From assembly GCA_034190875.2 (NCBI GenBank), contig CM067355.1, positions 29,485,086 to 29,549,085 on the forward strand: 64,000 bases of DNA, given 5' to 3'. A program made the position numbers and the translations under genes. The stretch comes from Urechis unicinctus (taxonomy: Eukaryota; Annelida; Polychaeta; Xenopneusta; Urechidae). Of this stretch, positions 53,250-64,000 are shown one piece after another (within the stretch, counting starts at the first letter, position 1; the number at the start of each line of letters is the position of its first letter). The notes beneath the pieces are model-generated. The model had not been told where the DNA came from. It was given only the letters and a program-made list of their open reading frames with translations, and did no database searches.

Positions 53250-56200
53250 AAGTGATCATAAGTTACATTATTCAATGTTTATAACATTTAGGAAGCATAA
53301 TGAAACCTCAATTATGATGCCTTCTTAATATAGACTGACATGTCATGATTATGTAAGGTTGCTTGTTTATGTGACATGATGATATCATCGGAGCTTCTGC
53401 AGGTTTTCGGGATCATTTATGAGAAAGATGAGACATGTACAATATCATTACATTGTAATCTTTTACCATATGTTGTGTTTACCGCCATGTGCACTTGCGA
53501 TATTCGTATGAATATGCAAGCAATCATTGAGAAGCACGTCACTTAGATGTCCATTGCCAATTGTTTTCGAGCGAGTTGGGTATAATAACTCTTGCCATCA
53601 ATTTCACATACTGAGCAAGTGATACCAACAGATGAATATGCAACCATGACCTAAATCTAGCCAATTCCAACCATCTGAATCAGACCTGATCATTTGGCTG
53701 TAATTGTTGAAGATCAGGGTTGTAATACGCTTACATTTAACTAGAGTTTGCTAAAAACATGTATTATGATGACTTTTCAGTATCCGATAGGCAAGCCTAT
53801 GGGTTGTATGCGCCGGGTTATTGTGCATGTGACAATTAACTAGTTGCTCTGTGGTCTTAAAGACATTTATGTGTTTTTTGTGTGGTTTTTGTTAATTCCG
53901 CCAAATTACACAGGATGTGAAACCGCCTTGCGATAGTAAAGCAGTCGGAATAACGTATTTCCGGTATCAGACAATATCATATGGGCACGCGCCAATAGAG
54001 ATCATTTCAGTATTTAAATGCAGAAACTTTATATAACGTTGTCGTCACATTACCTACCCCATGAAATTTTGTTCCTGGTGTGTTTTTGCGACCAATCACG
54101 GTTAAACTCTATAAGAGCATATTTGGTTTCAAGACTACAATTGATACGTCCATGTCGTTGCTGTGCTTGTTAGCTAATGGCACAGAGGTGGTTGAAGTTT
54201 AGGTTCCTAGAAACGAAGGTTATTGATCCTTGTTGTATAAGCTTTATAACGGCATATCAGCTGAATGCAACATTTATAACCTATAAATTCCACCAACTCG
54301 TCCAAATATCCATTAGCCAGTAGATCAACAATTGACCCTACCTACAACTATCAGACACGACGCAATGGTATTTGATATGAATTAATTAAGAAAGTACTTA
54401 ATCACAATGGCAGCTCACCGGCTAACAGCTGCATCATGCTTTTTGAAACCCTGTGTAAGCAGCCTCACGACAAGTTGCAAAATGGTTAATGTAATCTGTT
54501 TTGAACCTCGCAGCTGTGTCTTATTCAAGCTTGTTTAGGTTTGCAGTATTGCGGGACTGATGTATATTTTCATCCACAAATTTGCGCTTGCCCATCGACA
54601 CAATTGAGTAACTTTCCAATAAGGCAGCATCAGTTGGTCTGTTGACTTTGGTACTGGACTGTCTTAGACAAGTCGTATATATTAAACGTAAGCTTTTCCA
54701 TTGCAATGGTCTATATAAATGCACTATCGGTGCAAGAAATAAGGGTTTTTTTTTCAATGAAGTAGCCAAGTGCATTCAGCACACAAAAGCTGAAACGATA
54801 TTTCATTACTTCCAATCCCAGTACATAAAACATGGAGATGCTGACTTGTTTATAAGCTGTGTGGCAGTAGCACAAATGTACGAACAATACTCAAAGCTAA
54901 AATTGAACACCAGAAACATCAATGGCCCAAAGTAAAAAGTGAATAGTTGTATATGGCAATACAAGCTTGAGTATTTCCAGGATGCAGCTGTTTACACATT
55001 ATGGCTACATAACCAAGCAGGGTGAGGAATTGATGAATTATGGCCGCATAACCAAGCAGGGTTAAAAGGCCCCGAAGATTGCAGACAATGAAGCAGTTTA
55101 GTTTTCGCGGTTTGAAAAATCCACGACAATGCTTAGTAAAATATCAATACGATATCTCATGCCGGGGAAGGTCGTTCATGTGACCGCTATTACTTTTACG
55201 GAGCCTGGATAAACAACAATCAGTGTTGCCTTAGATGTTATACATTCGTCTATACGCTTCAACAAATGATTTTAGTTTGATTTGGTCTAGATTTGTTACT
55301 CGGGTGGCGATTTGCGTCCCATACCTCATGGTAGCAAATATATAGTTAAATATCATCGCCATCTTAAAACAATCAACTTCACAGCTGAAATGAATGCTTT
55401 CCTCTTACACCATTCAGTGGTCGAAATAGAAGCTTGCGCATGTTCTTTTTCTAATGTCAGTTGGTTTAACGGAAAGTTGACGTGCCATCATTTAGTAATG
55501 CCATCATCCATTTTTTTCAGACTTCGGGATTCTGATATCATACTTGTCTTATTGTCTTTCTAAGTTATATGTAAAATAAACCACAGGATTAATGATGTTA
55601 TATGAATGCCGCAGCAGGTAGTAAGTGGCACGGTATTGCATGAGAGGATGTCTTAGAATGCTAACATTATAATCGGTTGTACTCATAATAAAGAATTCAC
55701 ACTGTTACATATATAGGGCATTTAAAAAAAGTAATGTTGCACAGTGAAACGGGAATACAACATTACGTCTGCATTGTCATCATTTCGTTTATTTTAATGA
55801 TAATCTACATGACATTCAACGTCTTTTAATACTATAAACGTATATTTTTTTTCAGCCATCGTTTTATGATAGGTGATTAAATGATTCATCTCATGAATCT
55901 AGCTTGCAATGCGGCTTTAAGTATTGAGCACTTATTCCGGCCATTGATTATCAGCCATTACATTTAATGATATCTTTTTCGTGTGTACTTACTAATTCGC
56001 AGGTAATCCTAATCTGGGATTCCTGGGTAATTTAGCTTTGTTGTTGTATTGCTTATTGTATTTCCCTTTCCAACAGTGATTTATCTACCACAGGTGTTCT
56101 TTTTCTATTTAAAGCTGGTTCGATACAAACTAGATTCGGGGTCCATAATATGGTTTTTTTTTATTTCATCATTAACGGACAGAGGTATGTGCAGCGGATG

Positions 56201-59200
56201 TAACTACGGAAATCATTGCTTATTTATATTGTTGACAAATGCGAATAGCACTTCTTTTTGACTGCTAGAGAACAAAAAATGATTGCCTTTGTGCAATGTT
56301 GTTGATGCATCTGGACTAAAATATGATCTACGTTGCGGTATACCTGAGTGGTACGGATTCAAAGGCGAATGTGCACAGCTCAGTATTTGAACCAAAATAT
56401 TTCTTTGATAACATTTCTTTAACAGTCTTCACCTTTTGGCATTATGCCTTTCTTGTGAACTAATTGATACTTTAGAAAATATCGTACGCAAATATTACGT
56501 TTTGTTGTGAAAATGTAATAGACATATTGTAAACGAGTGCATTTAATAAATCGTTGCATGCATTGTATTAAATATTTTATTCATGTACAGAACAAACTTC
56601 AGTGTAGAAATTGAAATTCACGTGACTGAAACACCACTCAAAATACCCGTAGCCAATTACACGCACTTTGTAATGCTTTCACTCTGGATATATGGACTTC
56701 AACGATGCGTGTCACGCCAAATGAATTGGCTGCAAATTGCACTAGCTTGCAGTTGCAGCCGATGCTTATACAGAAGACCATCATTAATGTTAAGCTTAGT
56801 ATTGTTACATTTATGTGATAACACGTCAAGTTAAATCATACCCTTCCATGACATAAGTTTCTTCTTGCCTTTATATAAATCAACATCACTTATACACAGT
56901 GTGAATTTGAATTATTGGGGAAATTTACACCAAGTTAAAATGTGCATTATTACTGATATACACTGTATTTATAAGTGGTTTCCATCTTCATATGAGATTG
57001 GCGAGCACCAATTTTAAGCAGAAGTGAGATCTTATTGGTCTTATAGAATAAATACGAATTGAATAATATTGCAGTCAACCGTTATCTGCAAATGGACCTG
57101 CGTTCTTGTCCATTAGGGATGAATGCCGTTGAAAGTAGTAACATGTGTGTTATTGTTTGATATCTGCTTTACGAATTGTAAGAAGTTCACACGAGAAGAC
57201 AAGAATAAAAGGCAAAGCTGTAAAAACCAACTTAATTTATTGGTGACCACCTTTAGCACCATAGCCAACTACATATACAATAAAATGCAGCACTGCAAAT
57301 TGACTTTGCTGCCTGGCATTGTCACCATTTGTCATCATTATGTTTGCTTTTAATATCCAACATTTGTATGATAATATAAGCGTTGATGTAATTCAATGTC
57401 AGCAATGAATGGAAATGCAATATATCGGCAGTTTTTAGCCGCCCAATCTTGACATTATTGTAACCCCTAGAGAGTAACGATCAAGTTGCGTAAACATCGT
57501 CGCATTATTCTTATCAAGTAGAACACAAAGACATCATATTAGGGATTTTGACACCGAAATCGAAGTGTTAATAGCAGGGCAAGAAATTCAGTGTAGTGGA
57601 CACAGCGACATTACAATACAGCTCCGTTGGTTGCCATTTATAAACTATTGGATTAGATTTTAAAAATACAACTCGATGACAAATAGATATATAGACCACT
57701 TGACAGGGTTAATTAGTCGCATAGTAAGTGCAAAAGCACATAACGAACCGACACCAGTGCCAGCTAAAGCTTTGTTTTTTTGTTTGTTTTACAATAATCG
57801 TAGTTATCCTGGCATGGGTTATTTTGAATGGCAGATCAATGCTTGCGAAATCAAATTTTAAATGCCAGAATCAATATTGGTGTTGTAAGATAATTGCTGA
57901 ACACAGATGGTATTATGAATTCAACCGTACAGCAGCAACATTCCGCAATATCAGGGGACAAATATTAGCAGATGGGAACACTAGCTGACTGGAATATAAG
58001 TGAAAGTAGTGTGTCTTACCCTTGCTATTGTGACAGACAGATGAGAAGCTAACAAATGTTTGGCTTCATTGTAAAGGCCTGTTGAGCCAATGTGTGACCT
58101 AGCCAAATCATTCAGTTATACAATAAAACATTGACGAGATCTAGTTAGTAATCACTCCATTGACATATGTTATGCGACAGGTGGGGAACGAGCGAACGCT
58201 AACCATTGCTTAACCTAAGATGGATATATTATAGTCAAACAACGCAACAAGTGAATATTTTTGCCGCTCATTTTCAAATCCCAAAGATACAAGCATGTGA
58301 TTAGTCATCGATGACCCAAACTGGCTACTTTAAGCCCCTTATTCTGCGCTGGAGTTACTTGACGGTGCTCGTGATGGTATGAGTGGTATGTAACCAATGA
58401 AGGAGTAAAGGAACGACAAGATGCAGGGAATAATCAGTGTAGAAGCAACCAAATTATGCATAATGCAGGTACAGATGCAAGGTATCAAGCTATGATTACG
58501 ACGAGATACTGGAGCGCATGACTAAGCAGTCTGTCATATGAAATGTCCTGAATAATGCGCTGTAAGACGATCATCCACCAAAAACCTAATTATTTGTGCT
58601 TTCGTTACAGAGGCGGTAGTAAACTGTCGGTTTTTAAGTTCATAGACCGAATTACTGTTGCAGTACTGATACAATAATATATACATATCTGTCCACGCTG
58701 TGAATGTATATAACGTAGACGACAAGTAACATGCTATAAATGTACCAAAAGTGCTCCACATATTTTCAAATTTACTGCAGTGTCTATATATGCAATCGTA
58801 GTGCGTGCTTAAAATAAGTGCGTGATGGTAAGACTCTGTAATAAATTTGCCAGCTCATGTAAACGATGTTGATATCGGTGGTATATGCTACTGGTGACGA
58901 TCAACATTATAACTATTCAGTTGTTTCAAGTGTCGAGTGATTGTCTCATAATGATCAATAAATAAGTCAACTTATCCACCTAATATTATACAAGCCCTGA
59001 TTTCAATCATTAGATAAATTGCCTGTAGTGGTAGTAACCCACCCAACCGCCCAATTTAATAAATTTATAGCAATTCATGAAACAAAAACACATCTATATT
59101 ATGGTATGCGCAAACTATAGAACAATGTAGCGCTATATAGGTTATATGTTAGATGACTCGGCTTAATGCGAGTCCAGTAACATGTGTCACGTGGCATATA

Positions 59201-61727
59201 AAGATTTTCATACCTGGCCGGCACACATGCTCAATATTACGCCATTGTTATTCGAGAAACAGGTATCCACGAAGATGAATTGTTCACGGCGGTTTTGGTG
59301 GATTTGTGGCTACCTGTATAATTCCTGCACATAAAGTTAAGTGTATAAGCTTGCACATTTACACATTAATGTTATTCCACCTGTTTCGCCAAATGTTAGA
59401 TATGTTTAGGTTTTAAGTACCATCATGGCTGTGTCGAATCCCTGCAGAAGCAACTAGCATATGATAAAGAGGAGACACGTATATTCCGCAATTATATGCA
59501 ACAAAATTCACGACTATTCTGCCACATACATGCAGCCATTACGTTATAAGCTCCTGCATCTATCTCGTTATGTAGCTTACATTCATAGAGTGCACAACCC
59601 TAGAAGAGAGAGGTTGCATCATCATAAAGAGATGGTCAATGCGCGTCTATTGCGTCATCAATCGTACCAAGCAATTATTGCAGTCTTCTGACGACATGCG
59701 CATGCAATTGTGAGCTTTCGCGGTTGAAATTACTCTGCTATTCATAACTGCGGATGGCATATCTATTGATTCGCTGAATGCCAATGGCAGTTCACATCGA
59801 ATATGGAATTCGAGAAGCCATATTACATACCCACAGCAACTTAATGACAATTGCTTATATTCATTAACAATGTTATTGCACATAACCATGTATTTATTGG
59901 ATGTTATCAGGTAAGTGCTTACGACATACTAGATATTGTCATAATTACTGCCTAAAAGCAATGTAGCTTGCAAAGTATCATTCCACAATGATTACACAAT
60001 GGTTTGTAATATGTAACACTGAAGCAGTAAATAAAATATTGTATCTGCAAGGACACCATGTGTACTCTTAATGGTTACTTGGTTGTATCTAAGATCATGT
60101 AAAGGTGCATTTTCGCATTGTAGTCGCCAAACAAGCTGTGCAGTATATCTTCGACAAACTGTTTTTCGATTGCAATCTGTCAGAACTGCTGGACACATGA
60201 ACGCCAACAGTATGCATCTGCAGCTGTCCTTACCGTTCCATCACCGAGATAACACTAGGTTAGCATATGCCGCCGTCCCCACACGCACCGCCTTATGCAT
60301 TAATCAATCGATGTACTATATGATGTGCTAGTGACTATCGTATAAATGTTTACGGCAGCGAATTAATAGTTGGTTAGCACTTGCGTAAATGTCCTATTGC
60401 CGCTTATTGACGTTAGGGGTCATAGTGACAATAACAGCATTTCTTCTCAGTTCCGAGTTCACGTCGATACTACGGTAGGTTGTTATGGTACATCGTGCAT
60501 CGTATGGATGGATGATTGATAATTCAGATTCCGGTCGTATTATTCTGGTACTCAGTAAATGTTAAAGACGAGTGTGTGCTGTCAAGTGCACATCTGTAAC
60601 AATATGGCCGATGGATATGCAATGGTTTACCACATCATGCTTTGTGTATTTGGGTATGTGTGAGCAAATGTTTTTGCGTCATTGTGTGTGTAAAATAGCA
60701 TAATGGGTATGGCGTTACAATGACAATTACCATTAATCAGTAACTTGGGGATGTGTTTAGATGTATTCAATAAGCTAATGGTGTATCAGATTCGTCATAG
60801 ACTTTGCGGATTGCCATATAAACGTTCGCTTGAATAGAGCACCGGAATTCGTGTCAGATATTAACGATGGATCAGTGCAACTTTGCCAAACTTGTTTATC
60901 GCTTAAATCACTAGTACATATGGCTATTGCAGCCCGAAGCTAGTCAATTTGTATGCCATTCCCCAGATTTACCGGGGTTCATTCTGGCCTGCTGTGCTTA
61001 TATTCTTTCATCAAGTTCGGTGCCCTACCGAAGTTTGGTGAAATCATGTGATCGGCATTTTGACAGCCTCGTGCTGCATTGACGTTTTTCTGTTTACATG
61101 AGCCAAGCCTTTTTCCCGTTGATCTATTTTCCCATCTTACTGCGCAAAGATTAATTCGCGTTGTGCCTTGGTTGAAGAGAAATATCTGGCCCATAAGCTT
61201 GCGCATCCTTGATCAGCATAAGCAGCAAATGTAGCAATTGAAACATACGTTTATCGATATCCATACGTTTATAATGAGAGTTTTGTGTTCTGTTTCTTGA
61301 TATGGATTGTAATGAGTGAATGATGGCTGAATAGTATATCCGTGTAAGGTTGTAACGATACACGAAATGAGTATGTCGTTACATGAGATTCTTAACTTAT
61401 TTACCACGTACAACAGTTGGCCGCGAGTTGAGCGGGACCTTGCATCTGTGGGGTTATACATTACGAGACTGAAATATTAGGCAAAGCCCCTGGGCAGCGG
61501 GTAGTAGCGCATGCTTTTATATCATAACATACCCCGGCTGTGAAACTGGTTGAACATAATTCCTTTTAATACACTTTGATTCCTATATGGCATTACATCT
61601 GTGGTGCATAATATGTTTGCTTTCATGTTTGAAATGCATTAGAATGGCGTGTACTAGGACACATTCTAAATATGTATGAGCCACAATGGACAGTAATGGC
61701 AAAATTAGGGTTTTATGTCAACAGCGA
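53250..61727. other. Long AT-rich intergenic region
   Basis: No recognisable gene. Frames at 54,607-54,935 (+, about 108 codons, including FHYFQSQYIKHGDADLFI) and at 54,775-54,521 (-, 84 codons) overlap each other; at most one is real, and neither has a known domain. A 39-bp direct duplication sits at 54,998-55,075. The other short frames, such as 55,312-55,563, look random. Confidence 0.45.
54998..55075. repeat. 39-bp tandem duplication, two copies
   Basis: ATTATGGCTACATAACCAAG at 54,998 recurs as ATTATGGCCGCATAACCAAG at 55,037, followed by CAGGGT in both. The period is 39 bp. It is a local minisatellite-like duplication with no coding meaning evident. Confidence 0.75.
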
Positions 61728-62010
61728 GATGATATCCTGGCCTTGACGGATTAGGATGACTGTGATTCCCAATTGGCAGAAACCAGTTGTTTAGACCGGG
61801 CTGCGAAACCCACGCCGCTGGGCCGAAGATCCAGCACAATACAGTTGAGCTACAGGGTCGTGCATAACCTTTCAAAGATTGGCCTGCCATTTAACGTGAT
61901 CATCCCAGTCATGGGGGGACGAGTCAGGTTATCATACTTTGGTATCGAGCCCACATCCTGTATGTCGAAAGACGACGCAGTACAACCCTACGCAGCGGGA
62001 ATCGGCTACA
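61728..62010 (-). mobile_element. tRNA-derived SINE sequence, two tandem heads
   Basis: On the minus strand two tRNA-like heads follow each other. Head 1 (62,010-61,941) starts TAGCCGATTCC (A-box-like) and ends GGCTCGATACC, a good B box. Head 2 (61,859-61,798) starts TAGCTCAACTG (A box) and has CTGGATCTTCGGCCCAG, an anticodon-arm-like hairpin with a TTCG loop, then a degenerate B box GGGTTTCGCAGCC. A body follows (CTGCCAATTGGGAATCAC, then TCAAGGCC). Internal pol III promoters with a non-tRNA body are the hallmark of SINEs. The plus-strand ORF across it (61,773-62,063) is not a gene. Confidence 0.6.
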
Positions 62011-63593
62011 AAACCACCATGGAATCAGATTATGGTAGAAAGCGTATGTTGTACGCAACATGATTCTCCGTCGTTACCACATGGCCTTAAACGCTACATG
62101 CTGATCAATGCTTACTTACCTTGAAGATGTTCTGCTACGTTAACACATTTTGCTTATGAGCTGCACGCCAGCCTTCCGGTCATGCGTTAAAGATTTGTGT
62201 GATACAATTAGCTTGTAAGTGCATCTGACATAATCCAGACGCGTGAAGTAATGGGAGTGTCTTAACTATTATTATACATTATTTCAATGTATCGCAAATA
62301 TTCGTTGCAAATCTCATTATCGCCTATATCTATATTCAAATGTCAGTATTACCAATATCCAATCCAAGCTAACGTCATTGAGCGTTTCTCGCTGCTGTGC
62401 ATAAAAACCTTTACATCAGCATGAGTGGATTAAAAAACCAAATTGCATGTTTTGGCTAATGTTTCAATCTAATCTAGACAGCAAGACGCTGATAATTAGG
62501 ATACTTGTAGTTTGGGTGTGTCTGCTCGACAAGAACGAAATAATCTCTAAGTTGCGATGAATGACACTTTCGCGTGATTACTGCTCTTCTCCGCCAATGT
62601 CTTTCTCAGTTCGTCTCAAGCTGGGTGTGCTATAACTTCAATTATGTCTCAATAACGCCTAGCTTTCATGGATTAGACACCAAGTATTACAGCTATATCA
62701 TGGCACCAGGCATTTTATATGAAATACGCCTTACAAGTGTTTGGGCTGTTATCATGGTTTAAGTTTTTGAACGGTGCATTTGTCATATTTGGCCCCAGAA
62801 ACATCCGCTTATTAGCCAAGTCTCTCGACAAAAATATGCGCCATAGAACCTGTCCTGTAAATTTTAAAATAAAAACTCTTCAGCTTTATATAATCATACG
62901 TTAATTAGCCTGTCTGGGTCTTAATCAAAATGCCCCGTTCCTATCTCGTTCATGTTGACGCACTGTCGATCAGATTGTTACATCCGAAGCTAATGAGCTC
63001 ATACATGCAACACGGAGTCATCCCGTTTGTAAAGTTGGTTTCATTATTAATTTAAACCCAATGAAACTCCTGGTGAAGTGTTCTGAACGTTAAGCTGGCC
63101 AAGTTAAGCCCCTCTAATATTTTCACTAGCGGGCGAATTGCAAGGATTTTTCTATTGTGCACTAGTGAAAGATTGACGGAATCGCTACTGATGTTTGCGC
63201 CTGATAGAGTTTGTGGTTTGAATACCTTGTTTTATTAACAACTTCACAAATGAAGAGTCTAGTCTAAATATGTGTCCGTCCTGTCAACTATAACCCTATT
63301 ATATTGACTGCTACAGGTAATCAACGTGGTATAACAAGATCGCTCACGTAATTGCCCAGAATTAACATGTGGTGCAGTGCGCCAGCGCTTATGTCAATGT
63401 ACAGCCATGATTGATGTTTGTGATTCATATTTGCATTGCAAATATCTTCTCCAAACACTCTCAGAATACCCAGGGGGCGCATATGATATTGACATTCATA
63501 AAAATTTATTTGATGATGGAATATTCATGCGCTTTATTTGGTATACTTGATGTTCAATACTCGGCAGCGTAACCTCTATTACGATGAATGACG
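62011..63593. other. Intergenic DNA, no gene recognised
   Basis: Only short ORFs, none with a domain or splice context. Confidence 0.5.
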
Positions 63594-63652
63594 TGATTAA
63601 TGAGTGGTCTACACCCATTGACTCCGTCAGCGGCGTCAACTTTATTGGATAA

Positions 63653-63964
63653 AGCAATTTAGCCACTGGTTGCGATATTTGGACACTTTGTCAACCAACG
63701 TTTAGTGTATTGCAATACATAAACGGAAATTTGTCAGTGCAAGCATCTGCTGATAATGAAGTCTCATGCCGAGCTTATCGGCGCTTTGAAATTGGTGGCA
63801 AATTGTTGGAAAAATGTCAACAGCTAAAGTCATCGCATCCAATCTATTCTAATGGCATTGCAAGAATACACGATTGTCTTCAGCAGCTGTCGCGACTACA
63901 ATCGTTCTTCAGAACTTGTCTAGAAAATGTTTCGATTTTTTATCTGACATGTAAAAAGATATAA
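63653..63964 (+). CDS. Coding-like repeat, copy 2: open frame of unknown family
   Basis: Not recognised. The frame is open from after TAA (63,650-63,652) to TAA at 63,962-63,964, 103 codons with no ATG near its start, so it would be an exon or fragment. It reads CQPTFSVLQYINGNLSV, then CRAYRRFEIGGKLLEK, then IHDCLQQLSRLQSFF: soluble, probably helical, with no membrane segment. The region 63,594-63,885 is homologous to 45,410-45,755, and the amino-acid differences are mostly conservative (T/S, V/A, Q/K, Y/H, I/L), which suggests that selection on protein acted before the copies decayed. It could be a transposon-encoded ORF or a duplicated gene fragment. The sequence runs to within 40 bases of the window end. 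Confidence 0.3.
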   Translation, partial: SNLATGCDIWTLCQPTFSVLQYINGNLSVQASADNEVSCRAYRRFEIGGKLLEKCQQLKSSHPIYSNGIARIHDCLQQLSRLQSFFRTCLENVSIFYLTCKKI

Positions 63965-64000
63965 AGTAAACGAAAATATATTCGTGTCACTTTGCAAATA

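Noticed and set aside
59410-59460. Sequence GTGTCGAATCCCTGC resembling a tRNA B box
   Set aside because: No A box, anticodon arm or acceptor stem could be fitted upstream.
61773-62063. 96-codon plus-strand ORF with balanced composition
   Set aside because: It coincides with two tRNA-like SINE heads read in antisense and has no ATG start; structured repeat DNA explains it better.

Overview
The window looks like nuclear DNA from an animal, most likely an invertebrate. Reasons: it is AT-rich and gene-poor, it is full of long simple repeats ((TA)n, (GT)n, (ATGT)n, GA/CT tracts), it has a clean GT-AG intron inside a recognisable protein domain, and it carries eukaryotic mobile elements (a TIR transposon remnant and tRNA-derived SINE sequence). 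No bacterial-style operons, Shine-Dalgarno sites, CRISPR arrays or virus-like gene blocks are visible. The species cannot be named from the sequence.

The one well-supported gene family lies in the middle. Between about 17.4 and 31.9 kb a unit is repeated three times head to tail: A about 17.39-23.40, B about 23.40-28.79, C about 28.79-31.91. Units A and B each hold an intact two-exon gene for a small two-helix membrane protein of the CD225/dispanin family (the family of IFITM, PRRT2, TMEM91 and SynDIG). The reading frame is restored exactly across a GT-AG intron. Gene A encodes 94 residues and gene B 104; the difference is one TCG/TAG change. Unit C keeps exon 1 but has lost the splice donor and all of exon 2, so it is a pseudogene. 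Each unit then carries a degenerate ACTC-type repeat and a long (ATGT)n microsatellite downstream of the gene.

Layout: 0-7.6 kb, no recognisable gene; 7.6-12.5 kb, three (TA)n tracts and a weak two-exon candidate on the minus strand at 9.2-9.6; 14.2-14.6, a GA/GATA tract; 15.8-17.0, a GC-richer island with coding-like frames on both strands; 17.4-31.9, the CD225 array; 32.2-34.8, CA/TA/TG and GT repeats; 38.7-39.2, purine and TA/CT repeats; 45.4 and 63.6, two diverged copies of a coding-like repeat; 49.6-50.6, a TIR element with a small basic ORF; 53.1, a possible exon; 61.7-62.0, two tRNA-like (SINE) heads.

The rest is non-coding as far as can be read. Many short ORFs exist, but in AT-rich DNA they are expected by chance, and most were left out. 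No pathway connects the elements. The coherent story is local amplification and decay of a CD225 gene, beside ordinary repeat-rich intergenic DNA.
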